From Ferrovum sp. (GTDB lineage Bacteria > Pseudomonadota > Gammaproteobacteria > Burkholderiales > Ferrovaceae): a stretch of 5,588 bases of DNA. Shown here piece by piece: positions 1-5,506 of this stretch. How positions within the stretch are numbered: position 1 is the first letter of the stretch; each line of letters opens with the position of its first letter. Both the position numbers and the translations under genes were made by a program. The stretch is taken from positions 1 through 5,588 of the forward strand of contig DAIDKJ010000090.1 of assembly GCA_027450105.1 (NCBI GenBank), given 5' to 3'. The notes under the pieces were generated by a model, which did not search any database, was not told where the DNA came from, and worked only from the letters and a program-made list of their open reading frames with translations.

Positions 1-1365
1 AATCCTGGCGTTTTGCTTGCCGCTGGACTATTGGCGCAAAAAGCCGTAGCCCGTGGCCTGAAAGTCAACCCTTGGGTCAAAACCTCTCTGGCTCCCGGAT
101 CACGCGTGGTGACGGAATACTTGGCCAATGCCGGACTGCAGGGCGCTCTGGATCAATTGGGCTTCCGGGTGGTGGGCTATGGCTGCACCACCTGTATCGG
201 CAATGCGGGTCCCTTGGATGCCCAGTTGGAAGAAACCATCGTCAAAAATGATCTGGTGGGCTGTGCGGTGCTCTCCGGTAATCGCAATTTTGAAGCGCGC
301 ATTCATCCCAACATTCGGGCCAATTTCCTGATGAGCCCCCCGCTGGTGGTGGCTTTTGCCATTGCGGGTCGCATCAATATCGATCTGGCGAACGACCCAC
401 TGGGTCAGGATTACCAAGGGGCACCGGTGTTTTTGAAAGATATCTGGCCCACGCAGGCCGAAGTGGCCGCCGTCATGAAACATGCCACCAATCCTGACAC
501 CTATCGGCGTTTGTATGCGGACTTCACCAAGGATAACCCCTTGTGGAACGATATTCCCTCCAGCACCGGCCTGGTTTATCAGTGGGAGCAATCCACCTAT
601 ATCGCCCAGCCCCCATTTTTCCAGAATTTTTCCATGCAACCAGGAACCACTGGAAATATTCAGGGCGCGCGCGCACTAGGTATTTTTGGCGACTCCATCA
701 CCACCGACCATATCAGCCCCGCCGGTTCCATCAAACCTTCTTCTCCCGCCGGCAAATACTTGCAGAGTCATGGGGTTTCGGTGGCCGACTTCAACAGCTA
801 CGGCTCCCGCCGCGGCAATCATGAAGTCATGATGCGTGGTACCTTTGCCAACGTCCGTATCAAGAATCTCATGGTTCCAGGCACCGAAGGCGGGGTGACG
901 GTACACCAACCCAGTGGCACACAGATGCCTATCTACGACGCGGCCATGCAGTATGTGGCGCAAAACGTCCCCACGGTCATTTTTGCTGGCGAGGAATACG
1001 GCACCGGATCATCCCGGGATTGGGCCGCCAAAGGCACCCAGCTCCTGGGAGTCAAGGCAGTCGTGGCCCGGAGTTTTGAGCGCATTCACCGCAGCAATCT
1101 GGTGGGAATGGGGGTTCTTCCCTGTCAGTTCAAGGGCGATACCACCGCTCAGACCCTCCAGCTGGATGGCAGTGAAACCTTCGATATCGGCGGCATCGAT
1201 GGCGAGATCAAACCGCAACAAGACGTACAATTGACCATTCATCGCAAGGATGGTACGCGGTCGGTGGTCACTCTGTTACTGCGTATCGATACTCCCATCG
1301 AGGTGGATTATTACCGACATGGTGGCATTCTGCCCTATGTGCTCCGGGATCTGATGTCTGCCTGA
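1..1365 (+). CDS. acnA: Aconitate hydratase, AcnA type (5' truncated, C-terminal half)
   Basis: This enzyme isomerises citrate to isocitrate through cis-aconitate in the cytoplasmic citric acid cycle, using a [4Fe-4S] cluster. The frame is open from base 1, and 454 residues are visible of the roughly 900 usual for the family. It begins with NPGVLLAAGLLA, which normally directly follows the SCTNTSNP motif holding the first cluster cysteine, so that cysteine lies just outside the window. The other two ligands are in GCTTCIGN (Cys62 and Cys65, counted from the window edge). The swivel domain follows with GDSITTDHISPAG (about 230-242), SRRGNHEVMMRGTF, and the active-site segment YGTGSSRDWAAKG, whose first Ser (337) and Arg339 align with catalytic Ser642 and substrate-binding Arg644 of mitochondrial aconitase. 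SFERIHRSNLVGMGVLP and a complete C-terminus (VDYYRHGGILPYVLRDL) follow. The TEGGVTVHQPSG segment favours AcnA over AcnD, and the fold order excludes AcnB. It lies upstream of mdh on the same strand. Confidence 0.97.
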   Translation, partial: NPGVLLAAGLLAQKAVARGLKVNPWVKTSLAPGSRVVTEYLANAGLQGALDQLGFRVVGYGCTTCIGNAGPLDAQLEETIVKNDLVGCAVLSGNRNFEARIHPNIRANFLMSPPLVVAFAIAGRINIDLANDPLGQDYQGAPVFLKDIWPTQAEVAAVMKHATNPDTYRRLYADFTKDNPLWNDIPSSTGLVYQWEQSTYIAQPPFFQNFSMQPGTTGNIQGARALGIFGDSITTDHISPAGSIKPSSPAGKYLQSHGVSVADFNSYGSRRGNHEVMMRGTFANVRIKNLMVPGTEGGVTVHQPSGTQMPIYDAAMQYVAQNVPTVIFAGEEYGTGSSRDWAAKGTQLLGVKAVVARSFERIHRSNLVGMGVLPCQFKGDTTAQTLQLDGSETFDIGGIDGEIKPQQDVQLTIHRKDGTRSVVTLLLRIDTPIEVDYYRHGGILPYVLRDLMSA

Positions 1366-1381
1366 TCATCATCAACCCGTT

Positions 1382-1419
1382 GGACACGGGGTGCCAGGAA
1401 ACCGTGGCGCCCCGTGTTC
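1382..1419 (+). other. Long GC-rich stem-loop between acnA and mdh
   Basis: Bases 1382-1396 pair with 1405-1419 to give a 15-base-pair stem (two G-U wobbles, no mismatch) around an 8-base loop. It starts 16 bases after the acnA stop. No T-run follows it, so it is not a standard intrinsic terminator on its own. It could protect the acnA mRNA 3' end from exonucleases, serve as a processing site, or be one copy of a dispersed palindromic repeat; the sequence does not decide between these. Confidence 0.6.
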
Positions 1420-1427
1420 CCCGAACT

Positions 1428-1457
1428 GCCGACGACAGGTCGTTGGCCTATTTTTTT
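1428..1457 (+). terminator. Probable intrinsic terminator or attenuator before mdh
   Basis: Bases 1428-1435 pair with 1440-1447 (8 pairs, one G-U wobble) around the tetraloop CAGG. The spacer CTA and then seven T (1451-1457) follow. This has the form of a rho-independent terminator for transcripts leaving acnA. The three-base gap before the T-run makes it weaker than the one after mdh, so partial read-through into mdh is possible. Because it ends only 27 bases before the mdh start, I could not place a convincing separate mdh promoter downstream of it. Confidence 0.55.
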
Positions 1458-1484
1458 GCGTTTGCTTAAATCAGGAGTGTCGTT

Positions 1485-2468
1485 ATGAAAAAACCCATGC
1501 GCGTTGCCGTTACCGGCTCCGGTGGACAAATCAGCTACAGTTTGTTGTTCCGGATCGCCAGTGGAGAAATGCTAGGTCCAGACCAGCCGGTCATTCTTCA
1601 GTTGTTTGACATCACCCCCTCGCTTCCAATCGTGCGTGGCGTGGTCATGGAGCTGGATGACTGCGCGTTTCCCCTACTGCATAGCGTCATCATTACCGAT
1701 GATGTGCGGGTGGCTTTCAAGGATGCGGATGTGGCTTTGCTCGTGGGCAGCCGCCCGCGTTCCAAGGGGATGGAGCGCAAGGATCTGCTCGAGATGAACG
1801 GAGCGATCTTTACCGATCAGGGTCGGGCTCTTTCCGAAGTGGCCAGCCGCGACGTCAAGATTTTGGTGGTTGGAAATCCGGCCAACACGAATTGTTTGAT
1901 TGCCATGCGCAATGCACCAGAGCTCAAGCCCGCCAACTTCACCGCCATGATGCGTCTGGACCATAATCGCGCACTGTCACAAATCGCCGCAAAACTGGAC
2001 AAACCGGTTGCGAGCGTGCGCAAGGCCATCGTGTGGGGAAACCACTCGGCCACCCAATATCCCGATCTGTTTCAAGCCGAGGTGGATGGTCAGCGTGCCG
2101 CCACGCTGATCAATGACCAGGCCTGGGTGGAAAACACCTTCATCCCCACCGTCCAAAAACGGGGTGCTGCCATCATCGAAGCACGGGGACTATCTTCGGC
2201 AGCCTCGGCAGCCAACGCCGCCATGAATCATATTCGTGACTGGATCTATGGAACGCCCTCGGGGGACTGGGTTACCATGGGGATTCCCTCGGATGGCAGC
2301 TATGGCATTCCCGAGGGGGTGTTGTTTGGCTACCCGGTGACCTGTCAGAATGGCGCTTTCAGCATCGTTCAAGGACTGGATTTGAGCGACTTCAGCAAAG
2401 CCAGGATTCAGGCGACCCACCAGGAACTGCTGGAAGAACGCAGTGCCATCACCCACTTGCTGGGTTAA
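1485..2468 (+). CDS. mdh: NAD-dependent malate dehydrogenase
   Basis: This cytoplasmic enzyme interconverts malate and oxaloacetate with NAD+/NADH. The 327-residue length fits the group of bacterial MDHs related to cytosolic MDH. The N-terminal Rossmann motif is TGSGGQIS (10-17), and Asp42 in LFDIT ends the second strand, as expected for NAD rather than NADP use. The substrate loop carries Arg92 and Arg98 (RPRSKGMERKDLL). GNPANTN (130-136) is the nicotinamide-side loop. RLDHNR gives catalytic Asp159 and substrate-binding Arg162, and WGNHSATQYPD gives the catalytic His187. All key residues are present. The start is supported by AGGAG at 1473-1477, seven bases before ATG. The Rossmann loop differs from the usual TGAAGQIG, with Ser in place of the third glycine. 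The gene follows acnA, another citric acid cycle enzyme, and ends 33 bases before a strong terminator. Confidence 0.97.
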   Translation: MKKPMRVAVTGSGGQISYSLLFRIASGEMLGPDQPVILQLFDITPSLPIVRGVVMELDDCAFPLLHSVIITDDVRVAFKDADVALLVGSRPRSKGMERKDLLEMNGAIFTDQGRALSEVASRDVKILVVGNPANTNCLIAMRNAPELKPANFTAMMRLDHNRALSQIAAKLDKPVASVRKAIVWGNHSATQYPDLFQAEVDGQRAATLINDQAWVENTFIPTVQKRGAAIIEARGLSSAASAANAAMNHIRDWIYGTPSGDWVTMGIPSDGSYGIPEGVLFGYPVTCQNGAFSIVQGLDLSDFSKARIQATHQELLEERSAITHLLG

Positions 2469-2501
2469 CGGATCGCGGTAGGGGGCCACTCAGTCCCCCC
2501 C

Positions 2502-2535
2502 AACAAAAAAGGCGATGGAAATCGCCTTTTTTGTT
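2502..2535. terminator. Strong bidirectional intrinsic terminator
   Basis: A perfect 15-base inverted repeat (2502-2516 with 2521-2535) closes on the tetraloop GGAA. The core GGCGAT/ATCGCC is flanked by A6 on the left and T6 on the right, so both strands give a GC stem followed by a U-run. It ends mdh on the plus strand. It also lies 57 bases beyond the stop of the minus-strand small gene, so it should terminate that convergent transcript too. Confidence 0.93.
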
Positions 2536-2592
2536 TGCTGCGCATCTGGGGTAAGTTAACTGGAGTGCCAGATCCTCACCAGGACGTTTCGC

Positions 2593-2799
2593 TTACGCCG
2601 TCACGTTGATATTCTGTCCCAAATTGGGTGGCAAGTTGGCAGGGGTTGGCGTTGTGGCCGAGGGATGCTGCGGAATGGCATCGATGAGGGCCAAGGCCGA
2701 TTGGGCCTGGGACTGCTGCGCGCGCTTGAGAACCGCCACATCAATTTGGGTGCTCAGTGACGCGGTTGCGGCCACGCTACTACTGCTACTGATATCCAT
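2593..2799 (-). CDS. Small YjfB-like putative motility protein
   Basis: A 68-residue protein starting MDISSSSS. A Ser-rich lead-in is followed by a predicted amphipathic helix (about residues 13-44, including TQIDVAVLKRAQQSQ), a Pro/Thr-rich linker, and the C-terminus NLGQNINVTA. The MDI start, the single helix with a VAVLK-like core, and an ending of the form LGxxIxVxA resemble the YjfB putative motility family (Pfam PF14070), whose function is not established. The start is placed at 2799 because GGGAGGG (2812-2806) sits six bases upstream; an earlier in-frame ATG at 2814 would overlap that ribosome site and has none of its own. Five consecutive Ser codons (2776-2790) form an AGY triplet run. 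There is no signal peptide or membrane segment. No flagellar or chemotaxis gene is nearby, so a motility role is inference from family resemblance alone. Confidence 0.7.
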   Translation of the reverse strand: MDISSSSSVAATASLSTQIDVAVLKRAQQSQAQSALALIDAIPQHPSATTPTPANLPPNLGQNINVTA

Positions 2800-2810
2800 C
2801 ACGGACCCTC

Positions 2811-2841
2811 CCATAAAAAAGCACTGTAGCCATAAAGCACT
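2811..2841. repeat. Short direct repeat in the leader of the YjfB-like gene
   Basis: CCATAAAGCACT occurs at 2830-2841. The same sequence with three extra A occurs at 2811-2825 (CCATAAAAAAGCACT), and four bases (GTAG) separate them. The repeats lie between the candidate promoter and the ribosome site, and the second copy abuts that site. They may be regulator half-sites or a local duplication. Confidence 0.6.
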
Positions 2842-2846
2842 TTTAG

Positions 2847-2875
2847 TTTACTCTAAAACAAAATTCTGGTATAGG
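2847..2875 (+). promoter_or_regulatory. Candidate extended -10 promoter on the opposite strand
   Basis: TTTACT (2847-2852) and TATAGG (2870-2875) are separated by exactly 17 bases, with the extended TG element (TGGTATAGG). It would fire rightward, towards the 3' end of cysM, where no plus-strand gene was recognised. A product could be a short antisense RNA. It overlaps the candidate minus-strand promoter, so at most one of the two may be real. Confidence 0.25.
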
Positions 2876-2879
2876 ACAA
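2850..2879 (-). promoter_or_regulatory. Candidate sigma-70 promoter for the YjfB-like gene
   Basis: Read on the minus strand, TTGTCC (2879-2874) and TAGAGT (2855-2850) are 18 bases apart, each matching four of six consensus bases. Transcription would start near 2843, giving a leader of about 45 bases that contains the direct repeats. A sigma-28 type match was looked for because of the motility link, but only a poor one was found. This is an eye-matched call in an AT-rich stretch. Confidence 0.3.
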
Positions 2880-2928
2880 AGTAACGCCAGGGGCGGATGA
2901 ATCTGTGTGCACGGGCGCAACAGTCCTT

Positions 2929-3816
2929 TTACGCAGGATAAACGCCTGTGGAAAGATAGCGGTCTCCCCGATCACAGACGATATGCACGATTACAGCATG
3001 GCGATTTCTGGCGGATAGTTGCAGCGCCCCCCAGCAACCACCGCCGGAAGAAACCCCCGCAAAGATTCCTTCTTCCCGCGCCAGTCGACGCATGGTTTCC
3101 TCGGCCTCCCACTGGGTGACCTCCAGAACCTCATCCAGCAACGACCGGTCGAAAATTTTGGGCAGATACGCCTCGGGCCACTTCCGGATACCCGGAACAT
3201 TGGCCCCGTCAGCCGGATGGATACCAATGATTTTAATCTGCGGATTTTGCTCCTTGAGATAACGGCCCACGCCCATGATGGTTCCGGTGGTTCCCATCGT
3301 TGCCACAAAATGTGTGATGCGGCCTTCGGTATCGCGCCAAATTTCCGGTCCCGTGGTTTCGTAATGCGCCAGGGGATTATCCGGGTTATTGAACTGATCC
3401 AGAATGACCCCTTGCCCGGCGTCCCGCATTTGCAGGGCCAGATCACGGGCCGCCTCCATACCACCGGCCTGGGGCACCAGAATGATCTCCGCTCCCAAGG
3501 CACGCATGGTTTGACGGCGTTCGATGCTCAGATGCTCCGGCAGGATGAGGATCATGGAATAACCACGCAAAGAGGCTGCCAAGGCCAGGGCAATCCCGGT
3601 GTTGCCACTGGTGGCCTCGATGAGGGTGTCACCTGGTTTGATTTCTCCCCGTTGCTCGGCTCGTTTGATCATGGACAGGGCCGGACGATCCTTGACGGAG
3701 CCGGCCGGATTATTGCCCTCGAGCTTGGCAAACACCTGATTGGTGGTTTCTCCCGGTAGATGGCGCAAGGCCACCAGCGGAGAGTTTCCGATACAGTCTT
3801 CGATGGTTTTAATCAT
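2929..3816 (-). CDS. cysM: Cysteine synthase B (O-acetylserine sulfhydrylase, CysM)
   Basis: This cytoplasmic PLP enzyme makes cysteine from O-acetylserine and sulfide; the CysM type can also use thiosulfate to form S-sulfocysteine. It is 295 residues from the chosen start, against about 303 in E. coli CysM. Lys42 in NNPAGSVKDR is the PLP Schiff-base lysine. ATSGNTG (68-74) is the substrate loop, GTTGT (175-179) binds the PLP phosphate, and SSGG (256-259) lies near the pyridine ring. GIRKWP (209-214) and CDRGDRYLSTG (281-291) are hallmarks that separate CysM from CysK. The start at MIKTIEDCIGNSP aligns with the family N-terminus. An in-frame ATG at 3834, with a weak GGGG ahead, would add six residues; neither start has a good ribosome site. 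The longer open frame up to 3951 overlaps the upstream gene and adds no family-like sequence. No clear terminator follows. Confidence 0.95.
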   Translation of the reverse strand: MIKTIEDCIGNSPLVALRHLPGETTNQVFAKLEGNNPAGSVKDRPALSMIKRAEQRGEIKPGDTLIEATSGNTGIALALAASLRGYSMILILPEHLSIERRQTMRALGAEIILVPQAGGMEAARDLALQMRDAGQGVILDQFNNPDNPLAHYETTGPEIWRDTEGRITHFVATMGTTGTIMGVGRYLKEQNPQIKIIGIHPADGANVPGIRKWPEAYLPKIFDRSLLDEVLEVTQWEAEETMRRLAREEGIFAGVSSGGGCWGALQLSARNRHAVIVHIVCDRGDRYLSTGVYPA

Positions 3817-3907
3817 GATGCACGACTGTAGCATAAAACCCCAAGGCCCAAAACCAGCAACTGGACCACGTTGGCAATCCCATCGGATCCCGCAGGGCCC
3901 GGTCCCT

Positions 3908-4351
3908 TCAATGCCCTGCAGAGGGTACTGGCATGAGCGGCCGCCCGGCAATCGTCAAATCGTGACCAATCCGGGCCAGCGTCTTGGCACCGAATCCCTT
4001 CACCTTCCGCACGTCTGCCAGGGAACGAAAGCTGCCATTTTTGCTGCGCCAGGTGATCAGCGCCTTGGCTTTGACTGGTCCAATGCCCTTCACCGTGCGC
4101 AACTGTTTTTCATCCGCGGAATTGATATCCACGCTGGCAACGGCAAGGTGCGCGAGCAACAATGCCATGAGGCCCCACAAGATGGGCCGCAATCTCCGGG
4201 GCTTGAATCGCTTGTCGGTGCTGGTGCCCTGGCGGATTTTCCGGACAGGGAATAACCTTGGGCGTGGTGTGCACGAACCGTCAGCAAGTTGCCGGGATCG
4301 ATCTCCTGACCACAAGGATGGAGCAGAGGCTGAACAAAGATTGAATCGCAT
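3908..4351 (-). CDS. ComEA-like helix-hairpin-helix protein, exported or membrane-anchored
   Basis: The 147-residue product has one hydrophobic segment after a basic stretch (about residues 47-73: KRFKPRR, then ILWGLMALLLAHLAVA), directly followed by VDINSADEKQLRTVKGIG. Two helix-hairpin-helix motifs are visible, VKGIGPVKAKAL (about 87-98) and VKGFGAKTLARI (about 117-128). This is the ComEA C-terminal fold, which binds double-stranded DNA without sequence preference; in competent bacteria such proteins take up DNA in the periplasm. The start at 4351 has a good ribosome site, CAGGAG, six bases upstream. It leaves about 50 residues of unrecognised sequence before the hydrophobic segment, which is long for a signal peptide. 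TTG codons at 4192 or 4180 would give a compact signal peptide but lack well-placed ribosome sites; ATG at 4168 would lose the basic residues. The domain call is firm, the start is not. It lies between hldD and cysM. Confidence 0.85.
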   Translation of the reverse strand: MRFNLCSASAPSLWSGDRSRQLADGSCTPRPRLFPVRKIRQGTSTDKRFKPRRLRPILWGLMALLLAHLAVASVDINSADEKQLRTVKGIGPVKAKALITWRSKNGSFRSLADVRKVKGFGAKTLARIGHDLTIAGRPLMPVPSAGH

Positions 4352-4386
4352 ACATGGCTCCTGAAGTCGCAAAAAGGACATGCGGC

Positions 4387-4414
4387 CTTATACGCACTGC
4401 ACCCTTCAGATGAA
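4387..4414 (-). promoter_or_regulatory. Weak candidate promoter ahead of the helix-hairpin-helix gene
   Basis: On the minus strand TATAAG (4392-4387) matches five of six -10 bases. The best -35, TTCATC (4414-4409) at 16 bases, matches only three. Transcription would begin near 4380, about 30 bases before the chosen start codon. The -35 lies inside the hairpin at 4397-4421, so the two signals could compete. Confidence 0.3.
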
Positions 4415-4421
4415 GGTGCAG
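4397..4421 (-). other. Stem-loop in the gap after hldD
   Basis: CTGCACC/GGTGCAG with an inner TTC/GAA extension forms a stem of about 10 pairs with one bulged base and a small loop, 62 bases downstream of the hldD stop. No T-run follows it on the minus strand, so it is not a clear terminator. It may stabilise the hldD mRNA end or act in the leader of the next gene. The rest of this 131-base gap shows only a short palindrome (TTGGATTCCAA, near 4464-4474). Confidence 0.45.
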
Positions 4422-4482
4422 CACTGACCCATGACGCTGCAGGACCTCTGGAATGTGAGGAGGTTGGATTCCAATGCCCCGA

Positions 4483-5496
4483 TCAGGTGGGAGAAATCTG
4501 AACCCCTGTCATGTGCGCCACATAACGAGCCACGCCTTCCGTGACATCCAAAAACGGCGCGTCATATCCTGCCTGCAGCAGACTTTTCATGTCGGCTTCA
4601 GTGTAGCTTTGGTATTTACCGCGCAGGTCTTGGGGAAAGGGAATATATTCAATCATTTCTTGCGCCAGCATGTGTTCCAGCGTCAGTTCTTCTTCGCCTT
4701 GAGTGGCCCGCAGGGCATTGATGGTTGCCACGGCCATATCATTGAAGGATCGGCTACAACCCGTACCCAGATTGAAGATTCCGGAAATTTCAGGGTGTTC
4801 CAGAAACCATAGGTTGACTTTGACCACATCCTCCACAGAGACAAAATCACGACGTTGTTCGCCATGGGGAAATCCGTCGCAGCCCTCAAACAAGCGAATC
4901 CGCCCGGATTCCCGGTATTGATTGAAGAAGTGAAAAGCCACCGAGGCCATCCGACCCTTATGCTGTTCGTAGGGTCCGTACACGTTAAAGTAGCGGAGTC
5001 CCACACAGGGCGCTGTCAGCCCCTCGTATTGAGCCTTTTGGCGGAAAAACTGATCAAAGGCCAATTTGGAATACCCGTACACATTCAGGGGCGCCTCACA
5101 GGCCGGTTCTTCACGAAAACTTTCATTGGCACCATATACCGCTGCAGAAGAGGCGTAGACCAGGGGGATTTCGCGCTCTTGACAGTACCGGAAGATGCGC
5201 GTGGTATAGCTGAAATTATTGTCCATCATGTAGCGCCCATCATGCTCCATGGTGTCGGAGCAGGCTCCCTGGTGCAATATGGCAGTCACTTCCATGTCCA
5301 GTCGGTCGTTTTGCAAAGCCTCGAAGAAGTCCCGTTTATCCATGTAATCGGCAATCGTGCAGTGGGATAAATTATGGAACTTTCCTGCCGTCTCCAGATT
5401 ATCCACTGCCAGGATTCGCGTGTCCCCACGCCGATTCAGGGCTTTCACCAGATTGGCACCAATGAAGCCTGCTGCACCTGTCACAATCGTTACCAT
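4483..5496 (-). CDS. hldD: ADP-L-glycero-D-manno-heptose 6-epimerase
   Basis: This enzyme performs the last step of ADP-heptose synthesis, epimerising C6 of ADP-D-glycero-D-manno-heptose to the L-glycero form used in the lipopolysaccharide inner core; it acts in the cytoplasm. The protein has 337 residues, against 310 in E. coli. It is an extended short-chain dehydrogenase: TGAAGFIG (6-13) binds NADP, and AVDNL with Asp32 follows the second strand. ASSAAVYG (115-122) holds Ser116, and YGYSK gives the catalytic Tyr140 and Lys144. HKGRMAS holds Lys180, aligning with E. coli Lys178, the second catalytic base. LRYFNVYGP and RRDFVSVEDVV are typical of the family. The start is set by GAGGA (5508-5504) seven bases before ATG. 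That site overlaps the stop of the preceding heptose kinase gene, so the two are almost certainly co-transcribed and probably translationally coupled. Confidence 0.97.
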   Translation of the reverse strand: MVTIVTGAAGFIGANLVKALNRRGDTRILAVDNLETAGKFHNLSHCTIADYMDKRDFFEALQNDRLDMEVTAILHQGACSDTMEHDGRYMMDNNFSYTTRIFRYCQEREIPLVYASSAAVYGANESFREEPACEAPLNVYGYSKLAFDQFFRQKAQYEGLTAPCVGLRYFNVYGPYEQHKGRMASVAFHFFNQYRESGRIRLFEGCDGFPHGEQRRDFVSVEDVVKVNLWFLEHPEISGIFNLGTGCSRSFNDMAVATINALRATQGEEELTLEHMLAQEMIEYIPFPQDLRGKYQSYTEADMKSLLQAGYDAPFLDVTEGVARYVAHMTGVQISPT

Positions 5497-5506
5497 ACAA
5501 TTTTCC

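Noticed and set aside
100..639. A 179-codon minus-strand frame opposite acnA
   Set aside because: It mirrors conserved aconitase coding sequence and has no independent evidence of expression or homology.
1443..1471. Promoter for mdh (TTGGCC with a TTAAAT -10)
   Set aside because: It overlaps the terminator stem and would start transcription inside the ribosome site, leaving no usable leader.
2544..2573. Inverted repeat ATCTGG...CCAGAT downstream of the YjfB-like gene
   Set aside because: It has only six pairs around an 18-base loop with no T-run, and a far stronger terminator lies just beyond it.
2800..2850. Sigma-28 (flagellar) promoter for the YjfB-like gene
   Set aside because: The best alignment, TAAA with 15 bases to GGCTACAG, matches only half of the GCCGATAA element.
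3019..3759. A 246-codon plus-strand open frame opposite cysM
   Set aside because: It lies wholly inside the well-supported cysM gene on the other strand, has no ribosome site, and shows no recognisable domain; it is a by-product of GC-rich codon use.
3817..3951. N-terminal extension of cysM to an ATG at 3951
   Set aside because: The extra 45 residues are not family-like and would overlap the end of the helix-hairpin-helix gene; the family start aligns at 3816 or, less likely, 3834.
4474..4812. A 112-codon plus-strand frame with a good AGGAGG (4458-4463) ten bases ahead
   Set aside because: Nearly all of it is antisense to the conserved C-terminal part of hldD, no family is recognisable, and no promoter was seen; the ribosome-site match is probably chance.
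4855..5370. A 171-codon plus-strand frame opposite hldD
   Set aside because: It is fully antisense to conserved epimerase motifs, with no ribosome site and no recognisable domain.
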